Of a stretch of 64,000 nucleotides of DNA, positions 8,016-18,228 are shown in pieces. Position 1 is the first letter of the stretch; the number at the start of each line of letters is the position of its first letter. The notes beneath the pieces are model-generated. The model did not search any database, had not been told where the DNA came from, and worked only from the letters and a program-made list of their open reading frames with translations. The stretch covers positions 992,001 to 1,056,000 of the forward strand of contig JAEBUN010000011.1 in NCBI GenBank assembly GCA_023014365.1, in the 5' to 3' direction. Source of the DNA: Lepiota brunneoincarnata (lineage: Eukaryota > Basidiomycota > Agaricomycetes > Agaricales > Agaricaceae). Both the position numbers and the translations under genes were made by a program.

Positions 8016-9415
8016 TCCGAGCTTGGGAGAGCCGGCGCGTCTGTCTCGGAAATCTGAGCCTGTCGGCCTTTAGCCTTGGCGTCAGGGAATTTCTTCTTGT
8101 CGCAGTTGGCAGCCCTGTGATTGGGATCTGCGCAGACAAGGCAGAGGTTATTGTCGAAACGTCGTTGACGTTCCTCGGGGGTTAATTTACCGTCCTTACC
8201 AAGTTTACTAGTAAGGTCGGACTTTGGCGGGGCCGATTTCTGACCGGCGGACGGGTTGGGCGGATTGCCCTTGAAGATGTTATTACTGGGGGTGCTGCCT
8301 TTGTTGTTACTGTTGGCAGGCTTGGCGGCAGGTTGATGGTTTGTCGCGGTGGAAGGGGATGGGTTGCCTCCAGGTTTCCTAGAGGCAGTCGGGTCCGAAG
8401 CGGCTTTGGCGCGGGCCTTCTCGCGTTGGCGTTCCCAGTAGCGAGCATCGATCTTCATCGCTGCTGCTCGCATTTCGATGAAGGTGTCGGGCTTGCCGTC
8501 GGGCCGATTGGACAGAATGTCCTGGATGCGGTCGGGGAGGCCTTTGTAGTAGCGGTGACAGAATACCTCATCACCCCAGCGGAGTTGGCCAGCCAGACGG
8601 AGAAAGTCGACGTTGTAGACGGCGATCTTTTCGTCATAGCGCATTCGGAGGGAGTCAAGCTGCTCAGCAGCTTCTCCGGTCGGATCCGCGGGACCGAAAT
8701 TGGTCTGCAGTTCCAGGGTGAACTGATCCCAGTCCTCGATCCAATCGTGCATTATTCCGTGGTTGTCGGCCTCGTCGAGGCCGATTTCGAAGTGTTGCTG
8801 GGCCACGCCGGTAAGGTACGTCAACGCGAAGTTGACCTTGGTGGCGGGGATAGCGAACTGGGCCGGGTTAGTACGGAAGTAGAGTCGACATTGGAAGAGG
8901 AAAGGTTTGAGTTTGGTGGGGTTGGAACCTGTAAAGATGTCAGGTTCGCGAGCCTTGGTACGGGGGGTTCGGGGAGGCTGTGGGGGTTGAGAGTTCCCAC
9001 GGCCGTCCATTTGATCGGCTATTCGTTGGAAAACTCGGAGCAGGAGTTGGTCATGGTCATTTTGGGTGTTGCCAGGCGGAATGTTGTTATTGTTGTCGTT
9101 GTTGTCTGAAGGTTCGTCGTCGTCCGGGGGTCTGTCCCCATTGTCAGGGTAGTCGTCGGGATCACCAGGGTCGCTGGGATCGGGATTTGGGTCGGGGCCA
9201 CCGTCGGGGCCGTCGGGAGTCTGGAATAGTGAAGGTTGAATATCTTCACTGAACCGGTCTGGAGTTGAGGGCACGATGGATTGTTGGCGATGGGGAGAAA
9301 CCCTCGGGGGGTCGGGTTGTAATTCCTCGGAAGGAGATTGTCGAATGATGCGTTTGCTACGGCGAGCGGCTGGAGTTACCCGAGTGCGGGGACGGGTGAC
9401 TGTTCGAGAGACCAT
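8009..9415 (-). CDS. Ty3/gypsy gag of element A
   Basis: A 468-aa intact Gag. The N-terminal third is Pro/Asp/Asn-rich and low in complexity. A retrotransposon Gag core follows (motifs around VNFALTYLTGVAQQHFE and YNVDFLRLAGQLRWGDE). One CCHC zinc knuckle lies near the end, C-X2-C-X4-H-X4-C in CLVCADPNHRAANC, at about residues 425-438. It should form the particle and package RNA. The ATG at 9415 is 41 nt downstream of the predicted primer site and is the first ATG after the LTR. The stop (TAG at 8011-8009) directly follows an A-rich run that may be the frameshift site into pol. Confidence 0.9.
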   Translation of the reverse strand: MVSRTVTRPRTRVTPAARRSKRIIRQSPSEELQPDPPRVSPHRQQSIVPSTPDRFSEDIQPSLFQTPDGPDGGPDPNPDPSDPGDPDDYPDNGDRPPDDDEPSDNNDNNNNIPPGNTQNDHDQLLLRVFQRIADQMDGRGNSQPPQPPRTPRTKAREPDIFTGSNPTKLKPFLFQCRLYFRTNPAQFAIPATKVNFALTYLTGVAQQHFEIGLDEADNHGIMHDWIEDWDQFTLELQTNFGPADPTGEAAEQLDSLRMRYDEKIAVYNVDFLRLAGQLRWGDEVFCHRYYKGLPDRIQDILSNRPDGKPDTFIEMRAAAMKIDARYWERQREKARAKAASDPTASRKPGGNPSPSTATNHQPAAKPANSNNKGSTPSNNIFKGNPPNPSAGQKSAPPKSDLTSKLGKDGKLTPEERQRRFDNNLCLVCADPNHRAANCDKKKFPDAKAKGRQAQISETDAPALPSSEK

Positions 9416-9455
9416 GGTTAGAAAGGATTAGAGTGTAATGGACAGGAGGAGTTTT

Positions 9456-9466
9456 AGTCTGATAAT
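9456..9466 (-). other. Self-priming PBS of element A
   Basis: The plus strand reads AGTCTGATAAT, so the element RNA carries ATTATCAGACT two bases after the 5' LTR. This is the exact complement of 9734-9744 inside the LTR, the predicted 5' end of the transcript. No tRNA 3'-end match of the TGG... type is seen next to the LTR. The arrangement is that of Tf1, where the first 11 nt of the mRNA prime reverse transcription. Confidence 0.7.
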
Positions 9467-9468
9467 AC

Positions 9469-10129
9469 TGTTAGAGCCGGTGCGGGTCGGAACCGAAGCG
9501 GAGGGTCAGGGTGGTATCCTTGTTATAAGGTAACCGGGGGACGGGACGACGTCAGTACGTAGACGGCGGGACCGAGGCGGAGTACTTCGGGCGGAGAGTG
9601 GACTTGCGGCCTCAGCTTATGTGCTGTGCCCTCCTACTGTCCGAGTCCGTATTTCAGGAAGTCGGGGCCGAAGCGGAGCGAGGCAGAGAGAGAGGAGGAT
9701 AGGGAACAGGGGACTGGTCCATTGCTCGATTCGATTATCAGACTGAGGAGTACAAGCCAAGTGCCTACGGTATATATACTACTAGCTAGACGAATTATGA
9801 CTCGTACTGACTACGTGCGGAGCAAAGCGGAGACCCATATGGTTACAAGCGGATTACGAATAATTTCGAATGGAGTGGAGACCGGTACGGGTATGGAGAC
9901 TGGTAACGTATTCTGATTACGGACGGAGAATGGAGAACTGGACAATGGGAGCACCGAGGGTCAGGTGATCGTGGCACGTGTAGAGGTAGGTCGCGTGATC
10001 GGGGCGAAGGGTTGCGGTCGGAGCCAGTCAGGGCCAAGTCGGAGGGCATAGGGTTGTCGTGTGGAGCACACGTGGAGTCGAGAAGCCGAAGCCTAATGGT
10101 TAAGCTCTAGGTTTGGTGTGGATATGACA
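9469..10129 (-). repeat. 5' LTR of element A
   Basis: This 661-bp LTR reads TGTTAGAGCC...GGATATGACA on the plus strand (TGTCATATCC...GGCTCTAACA in element sense). It is matched by the solo LTR at 23267-23930 and the remnant at 2859-2919. It contains a TATA box and the self-complementary transcript start. Confidence 0.92.
9734..9778 (-). promoter_or_regulatory. LTR A core promoter and predicted RNA 5' end
   Basis: TATATATA lies at 9771-9778. About 30 nt downstream on the minus strand, at 9744, begins AGTCTGATAAT, which is complementary to the PBS. Both sites are kept in the diverged solo LTR near 23533-23580. Confidence 0.65.
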
Positions 10130-10651
10130 GTTCACTCAAAACTGACAACAGAACTTATGACTTCAGCACCGAACAGTTCTGGTGGGGTATTTTTCACATA
10201 GTGAGACCATGTATTTGATATTCCTTGTACCTTTCCATGACCTTATTCTGAATATACAGAGACATTTTGTCACAATTTTATTTTAATATTGCTTCAGGCC
10301 TACCAAAACCATATCATAGCTTTAACATGGGATTGCTGAAATGCATGTCTTTCAGTACCTCTCAATTTTAGAAACACTAGTCCAGCTGGTTTTTTTTGTA
10401 TATACCTTAAACCTGATCCTGATAAGGATTTGATATGCCACCTGCATTATTAAGAGTATATTGTGCATTAATTTTGTGAAATTATATTTGATAACTCAAA
10501 AAAAGTATATCTGATATCCCATTTGACATACCAGAATATTCTTTATGATATGTATTTGATATGTTATGTGGTTTATCAGATTCATGCTCAGGTTATAAAT
10601 AAAATATTATTTTAATATGCCATTTGTCTTATCAGTTCACTGGCACAGTGC
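10130..10651. other. AT-rich stretch without recognisable gene
   Basis: This lies between the LTR of element A and the broken pol of element B. It is rich in short AT words such as TTTGATATG, and no ORF, LTR or TIR is recognised. Its composition differs sharply from the GC-rich element A, so it may be older decayed repeat or host spacer. Confidence 0.5.
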
Positions 10652-11292
10652 ATAGGGGATTTTGAGGGGTGGATGTACCCTTTTCGGAGGTTTTCGTCTA
10701 TAAATTCCTTTAGTGCTTTTTCTTTGGCAGGTGTCACTTGATAAGGTTTCATTGATTTTGCTTCAAATGTTGGTTTTATTTTGATTTTGTGATCAAATGT
10801 TCTTGATGGTGGGAATTGTTCAGATGCTTTCTTGTTGAATATTTTAGCCCATCGGGCAAATCTCTGAGGGATCTCAGGTGGTTCCTTGTTTGATTCCAGT
10901 TGTTTTTCTTTTTGGTTTACCGATTTTGTTGGGTTATGTTGCTTATTGTGGAGCATTGTGGCATGTGTTGCTTTGGTGTTTACTTCTAATGGGGTTAGAA
11001 GCATCAGGTTCATTTCTCTTTCTAAAGAGAAGGTGTCGAGGTCAACATTTGACAGGTTGACGTATTCTTTGGGGTTTTCCTCAGGTTGAGAGGTTTTGCC
11101 AGCCATTATGTCCATGGCGATGGAATTGAGTTCGATGGGTTGTCATAGGGTTCTGAGGAGTTTGGAAAAGTCCTGGTGATCGATTTGAGGTTTCCAAGAG
11201 AATGTCTTGGTCTTCCAGTTGATGTCAGGATTGTATTGTTCCAACCAGGGAAATCCGATGATAAGATCCTTCTCACCAGTGTTTGTGACATA

Positions 11293-12887
11293 CAGTGACC
11301 CACAAAACTGTTCCAATGTTTTGTACTTTTGACTTAAAGTAGTAATAGCTCAGTAAATAAAATAGCTAAATTTGTGAATATATTAATAGACATAGCCAAA
11401 TATGTCATATCTGACCCTGCAAAATCGCGTTATGTAATACTTCTAAATGAGGCAATTATGAATTTTGTAAGCATTTTAAGTCATTGGAACGGTTTTGTCA
11501 ATGGTAATTTTTAATACTAATCCAAGCAATCACATGACTCTGTTGATTGTGAATCAACAAGATCATGTGACCATGTGTCTTTGACATATAAATAGATGTG
11601 CTGACAGCCATGTCCCATCATTCTCAACCCCCCTACCTACCATGAAGCCATTATCTTCTACTCTAAAGCAAACCATCCTCTCTTTGCTAAATTCTCATCA
11701 TTCCTATACTAAAATTGTGGTGTTGGGCACAGTACCATATCCAGGCTAGCCTCTAAAAATTGTTCCAGCCTTACTAAATCACTTGGAGGACGTCCTTCAA
11801 AACTCTCTACCACTAATATTCAGCATGCTATCCATCTTATCTCTGCTGGCAAGGCTGAAACTGCTGTAGATATAGCCAAATCTCTTGCTCCCATCATTGG
11901 GACATCAGTCTCTTCACAGCCTGTAGCAAGGCATCTCAAACAGGCAGGAATGAAGGCTGTAGTCAAGCAAAAAAAGCCTTTACTCTCTGACAAGCATAGG
12001 AGGGCTAGGCTGGATTTTGCTCTGACACACCAGCATTGGACTGTGGAGGACTGGAAGCTGGTTGTATGGTCTGATGAGACCAAAATTAATTGTTTGGGGT
12101 CAGATGGGAGGAAGTGGGGATGGAAAAAGAAGGGAGAGGGGCTTAGTGAAAGATTGGTCAAGGGAACTCTGAAGTATGGAGGAGGATCAGTGATGGTTTG
12201 GGGCTGTATGCTGTGGGATGGCCCAGGCTATGCAGTGAGGATTGATGGAAGGATGGATGCAGAGTTGTTTGTGCAAATTTTGGAGGAAGATTTGAAGAAG
12301 AGTCTCTGGTGGTACAAGCTTAAACCCCGAGATATTATCTTCCAGCAAGATAATGACCCCAAATACAAGAGTACACTGGCCAAAGAATGGTTTCAAAAAA
12401 ATCATTTTAGGCTCCTAACCTGGCCAGCACAGTCACCTGACCTCAATCCCATTGAACACTTATGGGAATATGTGAAGAGAAGTTGGGAGAGTATGAATCT
12501 CCTCCCAAGGGTATGGAGGAGTTGTGGCAGAGGGTAGAAAAGGAGTGGGATGCTATTCCAGCTTCTGAGTGTCAGAAGTTAATTGAAAGTATGCCTAGAA
12601 GAGTAGCAGCTGTACTCAAAGCCAGGGGGGGCTACTCTAAGTACTAGAAATAATAGGATAGCCTAGTATAATATGTCATTGACAAAACCGTTCCAATGAC
12701 TTAAAATGATTACAAAATTCATAATTGCCTAATTTGGAAGTATTACATAACGCGACTTTGCAGGGTCAGATATGACATATTTGGCTATGTTTATAAATAT
12801 ATTCACAAATTTAGCTATTTTATTTACTGAGCTATTACTACTTTAAGTCAAAAGTACAAAACATTGGAACGGTTTTGTGGGTCACTG
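11293..12887 (+). mobile_element. Tc1/mariner element, family T1 copy 1
   Basis: A 1595-bp element flanked by TA at 11291-11292 and 12888-12889. The termini are CAGTGACCCACAAAAC and its inverse, with long terminal inverted repeats of about 210 bp. It sits in the protease of gypsy B. A near-identical copy lies at 53163-54762. Confidence 0.93.
11642..12647 (+). pseudogene. Tc1 transposase, family T1 copy 1 (frameshifted)
   Basis: DD34E transposase. The ATG at 11642 opens the N-terminal helix-turn-helix region. Catalytic motifs are WSDETKIN, FQQDNDPKYKST and LNPIEHLWEYVK, and the second D and the E are separated by 34 residues. Compared with the second copy, two lesions are visible. There is a 10-bp deletion near 11718 in the DNA-binding region and a 1-bp deletion near 12480 (KRSW where the other copy reads KRKLG). 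The catalytic core itself is intact. Confidence 0.88.
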
Positions 12888-13263
12888 TATGCTTCTAGCA
12901 TGCAATCTCTTCCATCAATGATGGTCCTGATTTTGATGTATTCATGGATCTTGCCATGTTGATTGTCAGTTCCGTCAATGTTACTGAGAGGAATTGGTTG
13001 GTCCAGCCATTTGGTTTGATAACCATGTCGTTCAACGACTTTGTGGGAGATAAAGTTCCCTTGGGCTCCTGAGTCTATCAGGGCGGTGATGGCCACGGGT
13101 TTTGATGTTCATTCACTCCAAATCTCAATGGGTAGGTAGAGGGATTGTTTATTCAGGGAGAGTTGTAGTTGTACAGAATTTATCAAGAAAGTGTCCTTCT
13201 AAGAGTGAGAATATATAGAGTTCTTCTGGGAATGAGCAGGGGCACATCAGTCTGTGTTCCATC

Positions 13264-15070
13264 TCAAAAATCCTGGAAGGGACACATCTCCAGGTCTTTG
13301 GCTAGCACAGAGTGGAGTTCCTGTTGGAGTTCAGGGTTGAGGTCATCGACCATTTGGCACATCTGAGATGCAACTTCTGTGATGGCAAGAGAGGACTTGT
13401 GTTGCAGTGATTGTTGGGCATTCCAGTTTGGGAATCCAAGATGAGTGTTTTGTTGTCCTGAGAAGGGATGGTTGGGGTTTCTTGCAGGGCGAGGGGGATT
13501 TGTGCACATTCCTGGGAAGCGTCTTGCTTGAGAGGGTTGAGGGCATTTGCTAACCCAGTGGTCTTTAGCTCCACATCAGAAGCATTCTTGATTCTGATAA
13601 GCTTTAATTTGTTGTCTGGTGAGAATGGTGTCTAACTCTAAGGAGTCTTGAAGGTCTTCTTTGGTATAGTCCGGTTGAGGGATTTCTGGGTAAGGATCTT
13701 CGAATCCTTCTACTGCGGCATGGTCTATTTCCATGGCGTGTGGGTCGCGTGGTGTGAATCATGGAGCATTGCTCCTTTGGTAGAATTGTGCATAGGGCAC
13801 ATTGTTGTTTGGATGACTTGGTCCGCAGTTGGGTTGGTATTGGTTCCTCTGAGGGAATGTGTTCCTGGGGGTACCATAGAGGGCATTGATTTGGCAGAAG
13901 TTGTCATCGAGTTTATTGGCTTGGGTGTATCAAGCGGCAATGGTTGTTGGAGGGTTCTCTGATTTGTTAATCTTCATGGCAACACAGCAGTCGATTGCCT
14001 TGCAGTATAGATCGATGAGGGTGTGAATCTTCATTAAGTCTGGATTGACGGACAAGTTCTTTGAACTGAGAATTGAATTCAGTCATTGGTTTGCCTGCTT
14101 GGTGCAGGGTTTGACGTCTGGTATGCGCGTATGCATGTTCGTCTGCCAGGGTGAAGTCGGCTCTAAGCTGGGCAGTGAAGTTGTCCCATGACTCCATGGC
14201 TATGGGTTGTCCTGCTTGGGTTTGAGTGTTCCTCTCATGGAGGTATTGTCTGGCCCAGGCTTGGGCATCTCCTGATTGCATTGTCGAGAGGACAAACAGG
14301 GTTCTGGCAAGGTCATTGTTGTAGGTGGTCGCATTAGTGAGCACATATACTTCACATTGGAAGATCCAATCTTCGAATAGTCTTCTGGTTCCATCAAAGG
14401 CGATGGGTTTGAGGAGTCCTAACTCCTTTGGGTTTTGTGCAGCGGCCATTATTTGTAGTTGTCCAGGTGGCAGCGGCAGTGGCAGTGTTGGGGTTTGTTT
14501 TGGTCATAGGGGAGGAGCTGGTAGGGCTAAGGGTATTGTTGGCATGGGTAGTGTGGGTGGTTGTGGATTGGGATCTGATTGGTTGTCGTCTGTTATATAG
14601 ATGTCGGAGTCATTGTCTTCTTGAGGTTTTCCTTGATCTACTGCATATTTGTGATGTGTAAGTAGGTTTTCTTCCGATTGGGAAAGTTCTCTTGGTTGTT
14701 TGAGAGCATATTTGAGCTTTTGAAGTTCAAAATTGTTTAGTGGGTTTGCTTTAGCGTGGTATTCTTTGGCTTTCTTGTGTTTCTTTTCTTCTTGTCCGTA
14801 ATGTTCTTTTAATTCTTTTTCATATTATGATCTTTATCATTCTACTAATTCTTCAACAAAACTTATTCAAGTGCGTGTGGATGTTGATGCACTTGGAGCG
14901 GGTGAGTTGAATGGGGATGGAGGATAGAATGGTGACAGTGTTTGAGTGGGTCGCAGTGTAGGATTTCTTCTGGGGTCCAGGTTTTGTATACCTGGTCCTG
15001 AGATTCTGTTTCTCGATTTGGGAGGAGGGGGTGATGGGGATTCTTGGGCTGAGAATTTCTTTGGTGGCAT
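13264..15070 (-). pseudogene. Gypsy B gag (decayed)
   Basis: The frame starts at an ATG (15070) with a basic, Pro-rich N-terminus (MPPKKFSAQESPSPPPP). The Gag core is best preserved at 14449-13967 (KPIAFDGTRRLFEDWIFQ, then AQLRADFTLADEHAYAHTRR). A zinc knuckle near 13580 (C-X-stop-C-G-A-K-D-H-W-V-S-K-C) has a stop in place of one residue. Several frameshifts separate the blocks, so no full Gag can be made. Confidence 0.75.
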
Positions 15071-15435
15071 GGTGGTGGTTGTCTAGCGATCAATTACTGC
15101 TAGAAGTATGAAGAATTGTGTGAGGATGACTTGTATACTGAGGTACAAGTTCCAAGATCTGATGTGACAGCAGTTGCAGTAGCAATGTATGAGTTCGAGT
15201 TCAACCATGAGGATATGGTGTGCTGAGAGTATGGCTATGGTGATGAAGGTCACTAGCAATAGGTGAGCCAGGTCTGCTGGCAGAGGCAGGATAGAGGATA
15301 AGAACATAGCAATGGCTACAGGGAACGTCACAATTGGTGACAACGTCGTATTCCACAACACAGAGTACCTCAATGTGTTCAGTACATCAGCAGAGCAGAG
15401 CAGAGCAGAGGGTGAGCAAGAGATAAGCAGCAGAG

Positions 15436-15447
15436 TATCTTAGTGTT
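15436..15447 (-). other. Self-priming PBS of element B
   Basis: The plus strand reads TATCTTAGTGTT, one base from the LTR edge at 15449. Its exact complement AACACTAAGATA lies inside the LTR at 15609-15620, where the element transcript should start. Confidence 0.65.
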
Positions 15448-15448
15448 T

Positions 15449-15865
15449 TGTTACCTGGGTTAGGGGTTCAGCTCTTGAGTAGCACAGAGTTTGACACAGG
15501 ATGTCTATACAGACTTGGTCCTGTCCTACTAAGCATGACTTGGAGACAATGGAGCACTATAGTCCAGCCAGTTTAGAGGCAAAGAGTTATAGGAGGCAAG
15601 AACTTTATAACACTAAGATAAGGATACAAGGGTATGGTACAGTATCCTTATATATTACTATATGTGGCTATGCTCCTACTATAATATCTGGACCCAGGTA
15701 AGTGAGTCATATCCTTATCTATCTAAGTATAGATTGTTCTGATGGTACTTCTGATTGTTTCAGGATGATAGGTCTTCTATCTATTTATATACTTTGGGTG
15801 CTTCTGGTAAGAGTTCCTTCTGGTGAGGCTTCTGATAAGGGAATTTAAGGGGACTTCTGATAACA
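15449..15865 (-). repeat. 5' LTR of element B
   Basis: This 417-bp LTR reads TGTTACCTGGG...TTCTGATAACA on the plus strand. An inverted copy with the same ends lies at 48810-49193. A TATA element (TATATAAGG on the minus strand, about 15647-15655) lies about 30 nt before the predicted RNA start at 15620. Confidence 0.85.
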
Positions 15866-16488
15866 ATCTAGCTACTTGAGTAGTCAAGAAAGGTCAGTGG
15901 CAGCTCAACCAGGTGAATGGTGGCTGGAACACTCAAGAGATTCAAGTCATTAGACTAGTAGAATATATCTATACGTGCATGTCTGAAGTCATCTAGCTAG
16001 AATAGTCAAGAAAGGTCAGCAGCAGCTCAACTGGGTGAACAGCAGCTGGAACACTCAAGAGATTCAAGTCATTGGACTAGTAGAATATAGATAATCTATA
16101 TGTGCATATGAAGTCATCTGGCTGCTCGACTGAAGATGAATAGTCAATACTTGAGTGCTCCAGCCACTGTTCACCTGGTTGAGCCACCGCAGACCTTTCT
16201 TGACTATTCAGCTGTTGTTCAGTCAGTCAAGTAGCTAGATGACTTCACACACATATGGATATATCCTACTAGTCTAATGACTTGAGTCCCTTGAGTGCTC
16301 CAGCCGCCATTCACCCAGTTGAGCCACCTGCTGACCTTTCTTGACTATTCTAGCTAGATGACTTTACACATGCACATATAGATATATTCTACTAGTCTAA
16401 TGACTTGAATCCCTTGAGTGCTCCAGCCGCTGTTCACCCAGTTGAGCCGCTGCTGACCTTTCTTGACTATTCTAGCTAGATGACTTCA
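15866..16488. repeat. Array of ~122-bp units, inverted then direct
   Basis: About five copies of a ~120-125-bp unit. The first two (15870-16110) run in one orientation. The next three (about 16130-16488) run in the other, giving a long imperfect palindrome. The unit contains CTTGAGTGCTCCAGCC, a GTTCACCCAGTTGAGCC block and CTTTCTTGACTATTC. The array continues at 24782-24957 on the far side of element C. No coding potential is seen. Confidence 0.85.
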
Positions 16489-16841
16489 TGTTACACTTGT
16501 TAGGCATCTGCAAGGCTCAATGCAATTAACGATAAGTTAACCATTGAGTAGTGCGAAGCAAGTCTAAGGCAATGCCAAAGAGCAGGAACAAATATGGTGT
16601 ATAACAAGACAAAGCTAGGGATTACAAGTAATACCTAAGTCTATATATACTACTGGGATGACTGACATGTGATAAAAAAAAGAAACACATGTGAACAAAC
16701 AGGAATCACAAGCCAAAGGAATCCTAACTATAAACAGGTGGTGACATGTGATAGTTAAATATAGATGGGCATTGACAATGGGCTGTGGCATGTGATAAGC
16801 AAAAATAGGTGGGCGGGCGTGAGAAAGGGAAAATGGTAACA
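16489..16841 (-). repeat. 3' LTR of element C
   Basis: 353 bp, TGTTACAC...GGTAACA on the plus strand, closely similar to 24428-24781. It contains CTATATATAC as the TATA element. Confidence 0.92.
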
Positions 16842-16853
16842 TTACCCCCTTCT
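16842..16853 (-). other. Polypurine tract of element C
   Basis: The minus strand reads AGAAGGGGGTAA directly before the 3' LTR start TGTTACC, the expected plus-strand primer. Confidence 0.75.
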
Positions 16854-16929
16854 AATCTTCAAACTCTGTTTCAAAGCCAGTAAACACTGGGGTACAGGTG
16901 TAGGATGTGGGTCATGGAAGTAGTCAGCT

Positions 16930-18019
16930 CTAGTCGTAGCCGTATCTGTTGTAGGCATAGTTGTAGTCGTTGTATTGACCATCGCCAATGATATCATACA
17001 TTTGTCCAAAGGTGTTGGGATAACATTGCGCCATCCTTTTGAGTGCAGCATTACACTGGTTCTGGTGGTAGACAGGGCAGGTTTGCATATAGTGCCCTGG
17101 TGCAATGCGGTTGCAGTGACGACAGGTATATCGGGGGCAGCTGTGTGCCCAGTGGCCAATCTGATGGCACTCAAAACAGTGATTTCTTCCAACATTGTAT
17201 GAACGGGTTGTTGCGGCTTGGGGTGTGACGGTGGGGGTGGTATGATGTCGAGGAGGTCTTTGGGGTAGGGGGTGGGTCTCCTGCTGTTGACAGGCTTCCA
17301 TTTGTTGGGTGAATTCATCCACTGTTTGTCGTTGAGTTTGGGGTCGGTGGTGTGGAGGCGGGGGGTACGACAATAGGTGGGGTAACAGGACTTGGAGGTT
17401 GTTCAGGTCGAACTTGTCGGTGGGTGGAGTGAACGGGGACTTGTCAGGATGGTCTGTCAGTTGGCGTAGGTTGAATCGGACTAGGAATTGTGGGCACAAT
17501 CTGTATACCAGTTGTGGAGCTGCAATGCTTGGTGAAGATTTGACAGAAGGTGGGGTCAGACCATAAGCAGTTGAATGTATTTTGGTTTGCCTCTTTGACT
17601 CTTTTGACACTTTGTTCAAGGCTGCAGAGACAGAGAAGATTTTTGCAGAGTTGGAAGAGGCCATCACAAACTTCTGTTGATACTGCTGGCGTTGGTGTGA
17701 TAAGAAGCAAAAAGACGAGGGTAGAGGCACTGTCAACTTCGTTAATATAGTCGCTAATGGTAGCAATGAGCAGGGGAGTGGGGATGGCAGTTGGCGTTTC
17801 AGCAACGGGTGAAATGGGGCTGGGGGGAGTGGTCTGTTGTGGTACACGGCGCAGGGGTGGTGTGTCTTCAGTGGTGTTAAGGGCACTCTCAACAAGGAAT
17901 TGGTAGAGGATGCAGTTGGAGTCAGGTTGCATGGACAAGGACCTGGTTGTTCCATCTAGTGTAGGCAGGGTAGAAATAAGAGCAGATTCGGATGGGAGCA
18001 ATTGGACAGAGGAAGGCAT
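16930..18019 (-). pseudogene. Extra 3' ORF of gypsy C, tandem zinc knuckles
   Basis: It lies between the chromodomain and the 3' LTR, like the ORF at 1192-2532. The frame starts at the ATG at 18019 (Ser/Thr/Pro-rich). It shifts near 17450 into the frame that ends at 16930. Two zinc motifs are visible: C-X2-C-X4-H-X4-C (CFECHQIGHWAHSC) and C-X2-C-X6-H-X4-C (CRHCNRIAPGHYMQTC). These are in the same order and spacing as in family 1. A Gln/Pro-rich stretch precedes them and an Asn/Tyr-rich tail (NDYNYAYNRYGYD) follows. It is clearly better preserved than the pol of this element. The function is unknown; a nucleic-acid-binding accessory protein is an inference. Confidence 0.65.
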
Positions 18020-18228
18020 TGTGCTGTTAAATGAGGCAGTGTGATTTATTTACAGTAGGGGTGGCAGTGAGAACAATGTGGTTTCTTTGTGGCTTTAAGA
18101 GAACAAATAACGGGCATGTTCTCATTGTTTTGGTTGAGTCCTTTGAGTTGTTTGTACTCCATTAGGAATGCTATTGCATCTCCTTCATCATGCATTTTGG
18201 GAATAACTTTTCCATCTATAGTTTTGGG

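Larger units (their letters stand above)
2859..10129 (-). mobile_element. Ty3/gypsy chromovirus, family A, near complete
   Basis: This is a minus-strand element. Read in its own sense it has a 5' LTR (9469-10129), self-priming site (9456-9466), gag (8009-9415), pol (4209-about 8015), an antisense gene (3054-4139), a polypurine tract (2920-2932) and a truncated 3' LTR (2859-2919). gag and pol are open, apart from the expected gag-pol frame change. About 600 bp of the 3' LTR is missing from the window, probably because family 1 inserted there. The copy is CpG-rich. Its integrase lacks one catalytic Asp, so it is probably unable to integrate by itself. Confidence 0.9.
10652..13110 (-). pseudogene. 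Gypsy B protease and RT start, split by Tc1
   Basis: The protease segment (12848-13096) contains ALIDSGAQGNFIS, the retropepsin Asp motif. After the Tc1 insertion the reading continues at 11303-11106 with the second protease block (LIIGFPWLEQYNPDINW). It then runs from 11115 to 10652 into the RT N-terminus (FARWAKIFNKKASEQFPPSR, then a KGYIHPSKSPM block). The YxDD motif, RNase H and integrase are absent. Frame changes and the insertion make it non-functional. Confidence 0.8.
10652..15865 (-). mobile_element. Ty3/gypsy element B, truncated and decayed
   Basis: A minus-strand gypsy element with a 5' LTR (15449-15865), self-priming site, gag, protease and the start of RT. It breaks off at about 10652 in the RT fingers, just after a SKSPM motif. 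The remaining pol and the 3' LTR are missing. A Tc1 element (11293-12887) splits the protease. Many frameshifts and stops interrupt the coding frames. A second copy of its LTR lies at 48810-49193. Confidence 0.8.

Noticed and set aside
9456..9468. A tRNA-type primer binding site next to LTR A
   Set aside because: No TGG-type match to a tRNA 3' end is seen, and the self-complementary site explains the sequence.
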